From Anastatus disparis (Eukaryota; Arthropoda; Insecta; Hymenoptera; Eupelmidae), in the NCBI GenBank assembly GCA_017163975.1, contig JAFFSR010000033.1, positions 886,501 through 950,500 on the forward strand: a DNA stretch of 64,000 nt. Direction: 5' to 3'. The translations under genes and the position numbers were made by a program. Shown here in pieces: positions 43,165 through 55,366 of this stretch (positions within the stretch are counted from its first letter, which is position 1; each line of letters starts with the position of its first letter). The notes beneath the pieces are model-generated. The model saw nothing but the letters and a program-made list of their open reading frames with translations. It was not told the origin of the DNA and searched no databases.

Positions 43165-45880
43165 TCCTATATTATATTAAAGTGAAACCACTTTCTTTCC
43201 GTTTCTCCGGTTCTCCAGTTCTCCGGTTCTCCGCATTTGTCAAATGTGTCTAATCTTTTGGTAATAAGAGTAGCAATTTTTTATTGGGCCCTATATAATT
43301 AGTCCTCATTAGTCATAAGCATCTTTTTGGGTCATATTTTTTTGGGTCTTATATTTTTTTGGGCCTTCTATTTTCTTGCACCCTATATTTTTTTGGGCCC
43401 AGAATTCTTTTGGTCTCTATATTTTTTTGGGCTTTATATTTTTTTGGGCCTTTTATTTTCTTGCACCCAATATTTTTCTGAGCCCAATATTTTTTTGGTC
43501 TATATTTTTTTTAGACTATATTTTTTGGGCCTTATATTTTTTTTGGCCTCATATCTTTTTTTGACTTTATATTTTCTTGTGCTCTATATATTTTGAGCCC
43601 AATATTTTTTTGATTCTTATATATTATTGGGCTTTATATTTTTTTAGGACCAATATTTTTTTGGGCCCAACATTTTTCTGAAATTAATATTTTCTTGGGT
43701 TTTATAATTCTTTTAGGTACTATATTTTGTTTAGCTCTATTTTTTTGGGCCTTATATTTTCTTGCGCCCTATATTTTATTGGGCCCAATATTTTTTTTTA
43801 ATTTATATTACCTTGGGTTCTATAATTTTTTTGGGTCCCATATTTTATTTAGCTCTATATTCTTTTGGGCCTCATATTTTTTTGGGCATGATATTTTTTT
43901 GGTCTCCATAGTTTTTTAAGCTCTATATTTTTTGGGCCTTATGTTTTTTTAGGTCCCATATTCTTTTTACTTTATATTTTCTTGGGCTCTATATTTTTTA
44001 GGCCCAATATTTTTTCGATTCTTATATATTATTGGGCTCTATGTTTTTCAGGACAAATATTTTTTTGGGCCCAATTTTTTTTCAAAATTAATATTTTCTT
44101 GGGTTTTATAATTTTTTTGGGTACTATATTTTATTTAATTCTATTTTACTGGGCCTTATATTTCTCAGGCCCTACATTTTTTTGAGTCTTATTTTCATTG
44201 GGCGTCATATTCTTTTTGGGCCTTAACTTTTCTTGGGCTCTATATTTTTTGGGCCCAATATTTTCTCGATTCTTATGCATTCTTGGGCTCTATATTTTTT
44301 TTGGCCTAATATTTATGTAATTCTTATATATTCCTGTGCTTCATATTTTTGGGCCCAATATTTTTTTGAAATTTATATTTTCTTGGATGCTATGATTTTT
44401 TTGGGTCCTATATTTTCCTGGGCCTTATACTTTTCGGGCCCTACTTTTATTTGACTGCTATTTTCTTTGAGCCTTATATTGTCTTGAGTTCTAATTTTAT
44501 AGGCCAAATATTTTCTTGATTCTTATATATTCTCTGGCTCTATATTTTTTTGAAATTTATATTTTCTTGGGTCCTATAATTTTTTTGGGTCCTATATTTT
44601 ATTTAGCTCTATATTTTTCTGGGCCTTATATTATTTTGGGCCCAATATTTTATGGGCCCAATATTTTTTTGGTCTATATTTTTTTTAGACTATATTTTTT
44701 GGACCTTATATTTTTTTGGCCTCATATCTTTTTTTAACTTTATATTTTCTTGTGCTCTATATATTTTGAGCCTAATATTTTTTTTATTTTTATATATTAT
44801 TGGGCTTTATAATTTTTTGGGACCAATATTTTTTTGGGCCCAATTTTTTTTCAAAATTAATATTTTCTTGGGTTTTATAATTTTTTTGGGTACTATATTT
44901 TTATTTAATTCTATTTTTCTGGACCTTATATTTCTCAGGCCCTACATTTTTTTGAGTCTTATTTTCATTGGGCGTCATATTCTTTTTGGGCCTTAAATTT
45001 TCTTGGGCTCTATATTTCTTAGGCCGAATATTATTTCGATTCTTATGCATTCTTGGGTTCTATATTTTTTGGGCCTAATAATTATGTAAATCTTATATAT
45101 TCCTGTGCTCTATATTTTTGGGCCCAATATTTTTTTGAAATTAATATTTTCTTGGATTCTATGATTTTTTTGGGTCCTATATTTTATTTGGTTCTATATT
45201 TTCCTGGGCCTTATACTTTTCGGGCCCTACTTTTATTTGACTGCTATTTTCTTTAAGCCTTATATTGTCTTGGGTTCCAATTTTTTTTTGGCCAAATATT
45301 ATCTTGATTCTTATATATTCTCTGGCTCTATATTTTTTGAAATTTATATTTTCTTGGGTCCTATATTTTATTTAGTTCTATATTTTTCTGGGCCTTATAT
45401 TTTTTGAGCCCAATATTTGTCTGATTCTTTTATTTTTTTTATTCTTTTTTTACTTTAGCTTTATATTTTTTCGATTCTTATATTTTATTTAGCTCTATAT
45501 TCTTTTGGGCCTTATATTTTTTTGGGCCCGATATTTTTTTAGTCTCTATAGTTTTTTGTGCTCTGTATTTTTTGGGCCTTATGTTTTTTTAGGTCCCATA
45601 TTATTTTTTACTTCATATTTCCTCTAGCTCTATATTTTTTGGGCCCAATATTTCTCTGATTCTTTTATTTTTTTTATCCTAATATTTTTTTTATTCTTAT
45701 TTTACTTGAGCTCTATATTTTTATGATTCTTATATTTTCTTGAGCTCTATATTTCTTCGGCCCAATATTTTTTTAAATCTTATTTTTTTTTCATTCTTAT
45801 GTATTCTTGGCTCTATTTTTTTTAGCCCAATATTTTTTGGATTTTTATATTTACTTTGGCTCTATATTTTAAGCTCTACA
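43165..45880 (+). mobile_element. Helitron 5' end with expanded subterminal minisatellite
   Basis: It begins TCCTATATTATATTAAAGTG in the plus direction, the best preserved 5' terminus of this Helitron type here, followed by CCGGTTCTCC repeats and AAGAGTAGCAATTTTT. From 43320 the GGGTCTTATATTTTT motif, present once or twice in the other ends, is expanded into about 2.5 kb of an 18-20-bp minisatellite. Frames of 60-110 residues, rich in Phe/Leu/Ile/Gly/Pro, cross it, but all arise from the repeat. A 769-bp higher-order duplication lies inside. It ends at the Helitron helicase remnant on the opposite strand (45.9 kb). Confidence 0.55.
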
Positions 45881-45889
45881 TTCACCATA

Positions 45890-47549
45890 ATAAATTAAAT
45901 TAAACTTAATTTTCAATAATGTTCATACGGCTTCCATGTCGTACAATTGGTAATGTTTGCTTGAAATCTCCTGATGCAATTACAGTTTTACCACCAAAAG
46001 GTTGGTTCACATCGCATAAATCTTAAAAAAGACGATCAATTGCTTTAAAAGCAAATTTTGAAGTCATGGATATTTTATCCCAAATAATTATTTGTGTTCC
46101 CTTTGTTTGCTTTCTGCAGAATTAGGCTTAACATTACCAGTAGTACAATCTGTTATATTTAAGAGGACGTTGTATCTCTCTATCCTTTTCTAATCGAAAA
46201 ATGTAGGTTTTTGGAAAAACTAGTAGTTATTACTGGAAATCAATAGTTGTCCGTAACTCGTACATTAAAGAACAATATTTTTTATACTGAGAACAAATTG
46301 ATTCTCTTGCCTCACTCATGATTTTGTAAGTATATCAAACTTTTTTTGAAAACAAAGCACCAAAATTAATTTCATTATTAATTAATTTATTTATTCCAGC
46401 AGCCTCTTGACGGTAGTTTAAATGTTGTAAGCATGGTTTTTCCATCAACTAATGAATTTGCTGCTATAGCTGTCCAAGCTACACATAAATAGTGTATAGT
46501 ATGATATTTAAAATCAACTAATAAAACGTTAAGTAAATAACTTTTTTCACTTCCACCTGGTCCATCTATGAAAACATGTTTTTCTTTACTTCAGTTGTTC
46601 AAACTTTTTATAGTAGAGTTGAATATTTTCCTTTGTTTATCATTTAAAGAATTTATTTTCATTTCTAATTCATTAAGAATATTATTATTATGATTTAAAA
46701 TTGTTTGTTTATTATCTTCTTCTATAAATGTGCTTATGTTAGGTAAATTAAAATCATTTAAGAGTCCGCTGTATCTCTGTCCTTTTCTAATTAAAAAATT
46801 GCCTTTTTTTCCAAAATTAGCAACAAGAGGCAAAAATAAAGAGATGGTTTCGATGTGTTTAATAAAATGTAATATTTTCTTTGATTAGTATGAATTAATT
46901 TTATTGCTTCGTTTTTAGGAAAAGTTGGAATAACTTAAAAAATTAGAAATTAGTGTCAAATAATAGGATTTTCAAGTTATTACAACTTTTCTTGAAAATA
47001 AAGCGGTGGAATTAAATTATTCTTATCAGAGAAAATATTGCTTTCTATTACACGAATCGAAACCATCTCTTTATTTCTGCCTGAAGCTATTAGTTTTTAT
47101 AAAAAATAAATTTTAAATAGATTTGGTAAAACAGGTAACTGTGTCGGTATACGGCTGACTCTTAAAGAAAATCCATTGACTTGTCAATTATTTTTAATAA
47201 CATTCAATGCAAGATTTTCATCTATATTTTTTTCGTATTTAGGATGGTATAACTTATCTTTATATTTTTCATATAAATCTCGTGAATTTATAGGATTATA
47301 AAAAACGCAAATGAAAGCAAATAATTCATAAAGAATATGAAGGAATTCTGTTGAAGATGCTTCTTCCAAACATCTATCCCATCCTTCATCTTCATTAATT
47401 AAATGTTTTGCCTTAGCTGTCTCATAAAACGAATTGTATATCACATCATTAACAGTACGCAGAGCTTCAAAAGATGTGGCTCCTTCAACATGTAATAGTA
47501 ATAACCTAATAAAATAACGTTCTTTATCTTTCGGACTTACTAAGTACAT
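45890..47549 (-). pseudogene. Helitron PIF1-like helicase part, disrupted and truncated
   Basis: On the minus strand, 47184-47549 reads MYLVSPKDKERYFIRLLLLH..., the lead-in to the helicase. The frame at 46591-46833 continues with NLPNISTF... and LNDKQRKIFN. About 46.55 kb another phase gives a Walker A reading DGPGGSEKSYLL, where the invariant Gly before Lys is Glu. Near 46.08 kb Walker B reads IIIWDKISM, with Lys where Glu is expected, and next comes GGKTVIASGDFKQTLPIV (helicase motif III, about 45.98 kb). Motifs IV-VI are absent, because the sequence is replaced by the minisatellite at 45.88 kb. PIF1-type helicases unwind DNA during rolling-circle transposition; this one cannot be active. 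Confidence 0.75.
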
Positions 47550-50137
47550 TCTACTAAGTATTGGTTTTCTTTTTTTTTTCTTTTATTCTACTTTTTCAGT
47601 TTTTCATCAAATGTATAAAAATTTGGTATGTCTGAATACAAGTGATTTCGTGCTTCAAAATCTTCTCTATTCAATTCAAAATATGCTGTTAATGTTGTTC
47701 CTATATTTTTTTGCATGATCATTTCTTCTTTTCCTTCTTTAAAAAATACGTTTTGTCGATTTTCTTCACGAACGCTTAGACGTTTTATAGTATGTGAAAT
47801 AACATGTAAAGGATATTCTCATAACCTTTGCATTACTTGAGGTGGACATAAATATCGTGTATTAATGTATTGTTGGGTTTCGTCATATTTATATTCAACA
47901 TTTCCACGATTGACATTTCGGAAAGTGTCTTTATTTCCTGATTGAAAATCCACATTTACTTGATGTATTTCAATGTATGCACAATCATGACCTTTATAAC
48001 AGTATTTGAATAAATATTTAATGCAGTGTACACTAGAACAAACTTCTACGTGTATGTGTGCATTAAGTTTCAATGATAAGTAAGGATTATAAGGAACAAC
48101 AAATCTATTATCTGCGATACTTTCTGTAAATTTATTTTTCAGAATTATTTTGACGCTATTATTTTTACGTTTGTATAGTAAATATCCATTGGATTAAAAT
48201 TTTGTTGTATTATTAAATTTTCTTGGAAAATTTTCAGTACATTGTTTCGTATTTTTATCCATACACGGATAATTTATATTTTGCATACCACAGGAACCGC
48301 GTATCATAAATTGTTTAACAATATTATATAATTATGGATAAATATCTCTATTTGGGATTTCTGCACTTATTATTTTATCAACTTTTTCGGGAATATCAAA
48401 TTTATCACTTCTATCCAAGAGTAAGTTGTTACTAACATATGCATATGCGGTAATCCTCGTTTTTGAAATTCAATCTTATAACTATATGCAATACATTTTT
48501 CTGATATTCCCATTTTTATTACTAAATTTTTGAGTTTTTCTACTTTATGATAAAATACTTTTGTTATAATATCTGGTCTTTCTATTACATTTTCATAAAT
48601 TTTCAAGTTTATAGTTATTTCTTTTCAATGTGGGTTACAGGTCATAGTTACAAAAAGGCCGGGTTTACCACGATAATTTACAAGTGTCATTGAGTCAATG
48701 TAATTTTGTTTTAAAAATCGTGGACTTCCTGTAAAGCTTCACGGTAATATTACCATTTTTCCAATTTCTGAAGAATCTAATTTTATTTTTGTTATGTAAA
48801 TAGTCCATAACACCTTTGTAACAATCACTTCATCATACGTTTTGGTCTTTTTCGTATGAAATATAATCTGGGAGTTTCAACTTTCTCAAACGCATCGACA
48901 ATGAACTGTTGAGATAATTTTCCCAAACTAAGGAATGGATTAAATTCATTTCTAACACTAAATCTATAATTATGAAATTCTAAATTTGAAATATTAGATT
49001 TTCCAAATTTACTTTGGCATCCATTTAAAATCACCATTAGGAGGAATAAGCGGATAGGTCATAGGATCTATATGTTTGCTAATCGTTGGTATACTAATTG
49101 GTTTATCATACTTAGAGTAAATAACAATATCACGTTCAATAAGAGGCTGATCGTCTTCTCCAACACATACTATTGCAACTTTATTACAGGTAGGTAGATT
49201 ATATCTATTTTTATTCAAATTATTATTGTGGACAATAGACATAGCAACAGTTCTTGGAGGACAATAGATTTTTGCACATCATTTTAGTTTTTCTTCTACT
49301 TTAAGCATCATTTTATAGGCTTTAGCATAAAGTCTCTTATCGAAATATCTAAATTTTTTAATCAAGTTAAATTTCTATTAAACTTATTTCGTTTAATCGT
49401 TGCCATTTTATTATCTTAGATATATAATTGTCCATATTTACGCGCTTCATCTTTATTAGGATGTAACGCATATGCATTATGGTAAATTTGTCCACATATT
49501 CTAATAACTTGTGGTCCTTTACCCGGCGATGTATCAAAATCGGCACCAAAATTTGCGAATGCTGAAGCATCATTGTACAATCTAACATCTCGTCGTAAAT
49601 CAATAATTTATTCCGTTAATTCAGTTGCTAAAAACTTTATTTGTTCTGGGTAAGGAGGATTTTCTAACAATCCTACTTCACCTTTATAACAACAATTGGA
49701 GAAATCGTTACTTCTAGTATATTCGAAAACAAAATGTTTCGCATTACAATAAACACATGTATTTGTCATGGAACCAATGTTATTTTCAGATATGAAATCT
49801 TCATCGAAATATATATTTGCTATACAACCAATCAGTTTCGAATTAATTTTTTCATTTAATTTCTTCAATTATTTTTCTTTGTCCTTTATTGTTTTATCAA
49901 TAACTTTGTTCAATACAATATTATGATTGTTATTATAATTATTATTATTGTAATTTTTATTATAATTATTTTCATTAATTTTTAATCGTTTACACTTAAT
50001 AAATAATATTTTTAATTAATAAGAATCATATTTATGTTTACGCTTTTTTTCATCTATTGGTTTATTTATCGTAGTATCATTATTAACATATTTATTGTCA
50101 TCAATTTCTATTTGTTTACACCTTGTGCGTAATTCTT
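47550..50137 (-). pseudogene. Helitron Rep (HUH endonuclease) with Helitron-like N domain, disrupted
   Basis: Continuing N-to-C on the minus strand: a Cys-containing part at 49608-49868 (CVYCNAKHFVFEYTR... NCCYKGEV), then INL-type pieces at 49367-49603 (ASAFANFGADFDTSPGKGPQ... in another phase, ICGQIYHNAYALHP), an N-domain at 48825-49242, and at 48370-48606 KIEFQKRGLPHMHMLV, where HMH is the HUH motif. At 47819-48073 HCIKYLFKYCYKGHD supplies the Tyr pair (Y-L-F-K-Y) expected of a two-tyrosine Rep. Frames are broken by at least eight stops or shifts. All key residues of the nuclease are still visible, so decay is moderate. It is the longest Helitron Rep copy in the window and the reference for the fragments at 33.9-35.8 kb. 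Confidence 0.8.
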
Positions 50138-50981
50138 TTAATTGGTAGCAATCATTTTTACTCGTGTTTTCTTAATTATATCAGCATTTTCCATTTTCTG
50201 ATTTTTAATTTGTACTATTCTCTCATATTCATTATACTGTTCACTGATAACTTTTTTATAAGTATCTTTTTTGCGTAATTTTTCTTTTTCATGCAATTTT
50301 TTCAATTTATTAGTATCTCTATTTTCCATTGATTTTATTTTTTATATCTTAATATTTTCAATTTTTTTTATATTCATTTAGTTGTTCTTCTTTCATTTTT
50401 ATGCAAGCTTTTTTCTTACGTGTAGCTTCATTTGTACATATTTGTTTCATTTTAACAGTACCCTTTTTTATCTTTGATTTCATTTTTGTTATTTTAGTAT
50501 TTTTTAATTTCTTTTTATATTTATTGGGTTGTTTTGCTTTAATTTTTATATAATCTTCTTTTTTACGTAAAGCTTCATTTGCTTGTATTTGTACCAATTA
50601 ATCAATACTCATTTTTCCCTTGTATTTCAATTTTGTTATCTTAGTATTTTCTAATTTTTTTTTATATTTTTCTGGTTATTTTTCTTCAATTTTTATAAAA
50701 GCTTCTTTCTTACGTAAAGCCTCATTCGCACATATTTGTTCTAATTTATCAGTACTCATTGTTTCTTGAATTTCAATTTTGTTGTCTTAGTATTTTTCAA
50801 TTTCTGTTTATATTTACTTGGTTGTCTTTTTTTATTTTCATATAAGCTTTTTCCTTACGTAAAGTTTCTTAAACACGTCTTATTTCTAATTTATCATTAC
50901 TTTTTTTTCTGCATTTTCATGATAATGTCTTTTTCTGAAATTTTTTTATATTCATGTGATTGTTCTGTTACCATTTTCCCA
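50138..50981 (-). pseudogene. Helitron lysine-rich N-terminal repeat region
   Basis: At least three direct repeats of about 45-50 residues with the pattern QI-ANEALRKKE-YIKIK then PNKYKKKLKNTKITK, at 50358-50760. They are followed toward the C-terminus by HEKEKLRKKDTYKKV and NEYERIVQIKNQKMENADII (50138-50329). Stop codons separate some units. Repeats like this occur ahead of the Rep domain in some hymenopteran and other insect Helitrons. They resemble the fragment at 21.0-21.3 kb. Function unknown; strongly basic. Confidence 0.55.
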
Positions 50982-51370
50982 TTAAGAGGAGGTCGAGTAT
51001 ACCCGTCCTTTTTTAATCAAAGAATTGATTTTTTCACAAAAATTAATAATTGTAGCAAAAAATAGGAAGAAAGCCCTATCTCTTATAATAAAAAGCAAGA
51101 TTCTCTTTTATGAGAAAAAATTATTTTTATCGCTACGTTTTTAAGAAAACCTTGAAAAACTGAATTGTCCATCCTATCCTCTATTTTTCAAGTTTTTCAT
51201 GGTTCTCTTGAAAACGAATCGATAAAAATAATTTTTCCTCAAGAAAGAAAATCTTGCTTTTTATTATACGAGATGAGGCTATCTCCTTATTTTTTGCTAC
51301 AATTATTAGTTTTTGCAAAAAAATTAATTCTTTGATTAGAAAAGGACAGGGATATACGACCTGCTCTTAA
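50982..51370. mobile_element. TTAA-flanked palindromic element in the Helitron
   Basis: The left end TTAAGAGGAGGTCGAGTAT and right end ATACGACCTGCTCTTAA are inverse. The interior pairs along most of its length (TTAATCAAAGAATTGATTTTT and complement; AAGCAAGATT). TTAA on both sides fits a piggyBac-like target. It shares its right TTAA with the next element. Confidence 0.7.
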
Positions 51371-51779
51371 CGGGATGTCGGAGCTGCAGCAATTAAGTTT
51401 TGCTTTTTTTATTTTATCAATATCTTTTTTAATTCATAAATTAAACAAATATAATGACTTGTCCGCACTAAAGCTATATTAATACAATCATTTTTGTGAA
51501 AATGAAGAATCATTTGGACTTGTTATTTTTTTATGAGCTTGGATTGGAAATTAGATATCAAACTCGATAAACCTAACCATAAAATACGATACATTGAAAG
51601 TTTTTATTATAACTTTGTATGTATGATATTTTGGTGGATTTCTTGAGTTGTCCGTACTAGAGGTTAATCTTACAAATTTTTACTTTGTAGCAAAAAAACT
51701 TGATTAAACGCATCGTTTATTCAGAAGTTAGGATTGGAAATATTATTAGAAGGCGGGCAGCTTCGTCATGCTCTCAATT
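51367..51779. mobile_element. Second TTAA-type palindromic element, adjacent
   Basis: It starts TTAACGGGATGTCGGAGCTG and ends CAGCTTCGTCATGCTCTCAA. It is a sister of 22187-22605, with the same phrases (TTGTCCGCACTA, CTTGGATTGGAAATTAGAT). Noncoding. Confidence 0.65.
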
Positions 51780-52093
51780 CCTGTTACAAATAAAACTTAT
51801 TTTTCATCTATTTCTTTTGATTCTTTTCTTTCTTTATTTAATTTAATCTCAACTTTGCTAATTTTATTATCGGCATAATTCAAGTGGATTTCATCGATTC
51901 CCATTATATCAGTATTTGGTTCTTAAAAATTTGTATAAGAAATGTCATCGTCAATTTCCATCAAAATTGTTTCATGATTCGAAATTTTTTGTTTACGATA
52001 CATTTCCATGATCTTTTTTTGTTCTGCCAATAAATACATTTGTGTGTTTTTTTCTAATAGTTCAAGCTCGGTGAAATCTAAATTTTATGGTAT
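51780..52093 (-). pseudogene. Helitron linker between protease and repeat region
   Basis: Minus-strand reading includes LLAEQKKIMEMYRKQKISNHE and EIDDDISYTNF, equivalent to the MKLKELYEK... frame at 20.6-20.8 kb, followed by an Asp/Glu/Lys-rich part. It is broken by stops. Interrupted at 51779 by the palindromic elements. No enzymatic motif. Confidence 0.5.
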
Positions 52094-52711
52094 TTAATTC
52101 AGACGTTGCTCATGACAAAAACTCCTCCTTATCATGTCCGGTGGATTATCGTAATTAATATTTGCATTATTATAATTTTGCAAAACTGGAAACATTCTTA
52201 TTTGTTGCGTTCTGAAAATTCTTGATAAACGTAATCTTATTGGAGAAACATCATATTTTGGACCTAAATTATCAAGTATTGCAATAGCAAAAACAATTGC
52301 AAAAACGTTACAATCATAATTATCTGTTTGTGATTGTACAGTTCCGAATACTATGCTCAATTCTGATTTGTTTGGAAATAATCTGTTTATCTAAATCTTA
52401 TGCTCATCTGGTAGATATTTGAGATTTAAACCGTCATATATATGAATTACCTTATTATTATAATACACACAAATCTGGTGACACTTTTCTAAATTTCTGG
52501 AAAATAATAACTGTATAAATTCTCCATCAATCGGTACTGATTTAATATGTTTTGGTCTTTGAATTGGTAAAGTTATTTGCATGTTGAATGGGGTGTACCG
52601 GTTTGAAATATTATTCAATTCTAATACATGAATATCAGTTAACATGAAAGCAATTGCACTATACAATCCCTGTCCTTTAACAATCAATTTATCTTTCTCA
52701 GTCAAAACCAT
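52094..52711 (-). pseudogene. ULP1/C48-like cysteine protease carried by Helitron, one in-frame stop
   Basis: One frame of about 205 codons from the ATG at 52709-52711 to 52094, with a single TAG at 52391-52393; the phase is the same on both sides. The middle reads LEKCHQICVYYNNKVIHIYDG, giving the His and Asp of a ULP1-type triad (the usual Trp after His is Gln). VQSQTDNYDCNVFAIVFAI then gives the Gln and the nucleophilic Cys, where the usual next Gly is Asn. ULP1-family enzymes remove SUMO-like modifiers or process polyproteins, and transposons including some Helitrons carry them. It sits upstream of the Rep/helicase on the same strand. A second, worse copy is at 18955-19507. The protease call rests on motif order; substitutions near the active site suggest decay. 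Confidence 0.6.
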
Positions 52712-53400
52712 TATTGAAAATTAAAATTCTTTTAAGAATTTTAATTCATTTTCAATGAACTTATTCCAAAGATATTCACAAAATAATTGCATTTATATTA
52801 ACTAATTTATTTTACTGCCTTTTTATTTTAAAAGCTAAAAAATAAAAGAAATTATTAAAAATGTTATGAATTAATTGTTATATGATAAATAAATAATAAT
52901 ACAATTTGTAAAAATAATATAACGATAAAAAATGGTTATTTTTGGCAATTATACATTACAACCTCTCACAACCCTAATCCTGAAAAAAGATAGCACAAAG
53001 TGCTTATGTATAAGGAAAAGGATAAAAAGGAAAGGTTCTTTTTAAGCAAGACCCGTTTTTAGTGTAGACGCTATGCTACAACTAGTCCGGGGTATATTTG
53101 CTTATATGTTTGTTTTTAATAAGTGCCTCTTATAAGCCACGAAACTACAATTTTAATTTGTTAAGATTTAATTTACTTATTAATGGCAAATGGCACTAAA
53201 CACAAATAAATTCCAATAAGTAACATGTGACGAGAATTTAAATATTCTAACGTACATTTACCAAGAGATATTTAATTGAATGTAATATTTAGTCAAATTT
53301 TCACTAATCGTAAGATAAATTATTGTTAACTTAGATTTGCACACTTTAATAAATTCACAAAAGAAATAAACGTGCATTTATTATTTAATCAACTCTACCA
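52712..53400. other. Noncoding AT-rich stretch upstream of the Helitron protease
   Basis: No frame. If the Helitron 5' end survives it should lie here on the minus strand, but I could not find the TC...TATATTAAAG start. Confidence 0.4.
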
Positions 53401-53811
53401 AATTAAGCTTTGATTTTTAATTTAAATAGTATTTCGTTATTGCTGCTACCGGTACGGAGCTGGTGTCTATCCAGCCCCTCGCGGACCTACAGAATAATCG
53501 AAAATAAGAACAATAGCAACAAGTATTTATTTTAAGTTTTACTTTATTGAGAGAGAGCTGGCCAAAGAGTGCCTTACAAAATTTTTCACGACGACTCAAT
53601 CGCTCTCGCTTGAGCCGCCGTCGCCGCTATCTTCCTCCTCTTAGCTTAATTTGCGTTGTGGGGGGAATATTTTGCTAATTTTAGCTCGCCCTCTGCGCAA
53701 GTCCATCGTTTCCATACGATATTTCGCACATGGAGTCTCTCCTCCTCGAATCCTGTATACTGTCTAAGGAGGGGAGAGATCTTTGTTATTTGTCTATTTT
53801 ACAATACAGGT

Positions 53812-53874
53812 GCGCTTGCATGTGTGCTGGGAATACGTCATCATATAGGCGTTTATCAGCACACATACAAGCGC
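53812..53874. ncRNA. miRNA-like hairpin (candidate)
   Basis: Arms GCGCTTGCATGTGTGCTG (53812-53829) and CAGCACACATACAAGCGC (53857-53874) pair at 17 of 18 positions around a 27-base loop. Size fits a pre-miRNA, but no expression evidence or known family is available. Confidence 0.25.
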
Positions 53875-53893
53875 GTACGCATCTTATATTAAT

Positions 53894-53954
53894 TTCTACC
53901 TTGCGCGTCGGTATAACGTTTGATTGTTACTCCGCGCCGACGCGCAAGATAGAA
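53894..53954. repeat. Second hairpin, 18-bp arms
   Basis: TTCTACCTTGCGCGTCGG (53894-53911) pairs with CCGACGCGCAAGATAGAA (53937-53954) at 17 of 18 positions; 25-base loop. Confidence 0.55.
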
Positions 53955-54007
53955 AGCTATATCATTATGATCTTATTCAATTTATATTTTTTTATATAGG
54001 ACAGGTT

Positions 54008-54011
<4 letters not shown>

Positions 54012-54100
<89 letters not shown>
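54012..54100. repeat. TA microsatellite (left part)
   Basis: About 89 bases of alternating TA. It resumes at 55021 on the other side of an inserted palindromic element. Confidence 0.9.
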
Positions 54101-54102
<2 letters not shown>

Positions 54103-55020
54103 GACATTTCACACCAACTGGATGAGCAAAAAAATGAAAATCGCTGAAACTCTAAGAATATATTCTGTTTGTTACCCAAAATGTGTGAAAAAATTTTCAA
54201 GGATTTAGATTGGAAGAATCAAGAGCCATAGATCCTTGAAATTTGGAAATTTTTCAAAATTTTTGGAAAAGTACCAACTTTATGATTTTTTTTCTGAAAA
54301 TCCTGATGTTTGACAGAGAAATTATAAGAATACTTCTTGTAAATGAAGAGGAAAGATAGCATGATTTTTTACAGACCTAAATTTCGAAGTTTTCTATTGG
54401 TTCTTACATGTATTACATGGTGATTGGAATTACTCATTGTTTGCCACTTCAGAAATTGCTTTCCGAGGGCTAACTTTCTTCTATATTTAATTAACTTCAG
54501 AATAAATTTTTGATTGTGTAAGAAAGAACCACCAATAAGGAATTATGACAGTTTGAAATATATATTTTGATGTATCATTTATTTTTCATATTGAATATAA
54601 ATGTATATTTTCATCTATGATTAATTTTTATATTGAAAATAAATTATACATAAAAATATATTTTTTAAACTGTCATAACTCCGCATTGTTGGCTCTGACT
54701 TACATGATAAAAAATTCATTTTAAAGTTCATGTAAAATAGAAAAAAATAAGCTCGAGAAAAGAAATTTCTGAAGTGGCGAACCATGAGTAATTTTAATTA
54801 CCATGTAATACATATAAGAACTAATAGAAAACTTCAAAATTCAGGGACTTTTCTAAAAATTTTGAAAAATTTTCAAATTTCAAGGATCTATAGCTCTTGA
54901 TCCTTCTAATCTAAATCCTTGAAAATTTATTTACATCTTTTGGATAACAAAAAGAATATATTCTAAGAGTTTCAGAGATTTTTATTTTTCTGCTCTTCCA
55001 CTCTTGGTGTGAAATGTCCC
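54101..55020. mobile_element. 920-bp palindromic element inserted in a TA microsatellite
   Basis: It starts GGGACATTTCACACCAA and ends TTGGTGTGAAATGTCCC. Arms pair through AGAATATATTCT, TTTTCAAGGATTTAGATT and CTTGAAATTTGGAAATTTTTC, with the loop near 54570-54650. TA repeats flank both ends, so the target was TA-rich. No coding potential. Confidence 0.75.
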
Positions 55021-55318
55021 ACATATATATATATATATATTTATTTATTTATTTATTAGAAAAAGTTTGTTGTAAAAAAAACTAAAATGAAAATTATTTT
55101 GAGTTATTTCTAATAATTGTACTCTTCAATTTATTTACAGTTATTTACGGATATTTGCAGTATCTACATTTAAAAAATGTAATAATGATAATAAACAATC
55201 ATTATTTATCTCCAGCCTAACGTTTTTTCATTGTTATTTACAGTTTCCAATATTTTCTTATAATCATTTGTTTTTTCACAGTATCATTCTACTTTAAAAA
55301 AATGATTTTCATACAAGG

Positions 55319-55366
<48 letters not shown>

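Larger units (their letters stand above)
53401..54011. other. GC-richer unique island
   Basis: Less AT-rich than the rest of the window. Frames at 53417-53599 (minus) and 53656-53999 (plus) lack recognisable domains. The Cys and Arg richness and overlapping frames argue against a gene, although a 5' UTR or promoter of a neighbouring host gene is possible. It contains two hairpins (listed separately). Confidence 0.35.

Noticed and set aside
43327..45256. Series of 60-114-residue hydrophobic frames rich in Phe, Leu, Ile and Gly-Pro, looking like membrane proteins
   Set aside because: They arise from the TTTTTTGGGCCC-type minisatellite, occur in more than one phase over the same bases, and have no start context or homology.
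53656..53999. Overlapping plus-strand frames in the GC-richer island as a host gene
   Set aside because: Two overlapping phases, low-complexity Cys/Arg content and hairpins across the frames argue against coding.
54006..54208. Frames of alternating Ile-Tyr over the TA tract
   Set aside because: Microsatellite translation only.
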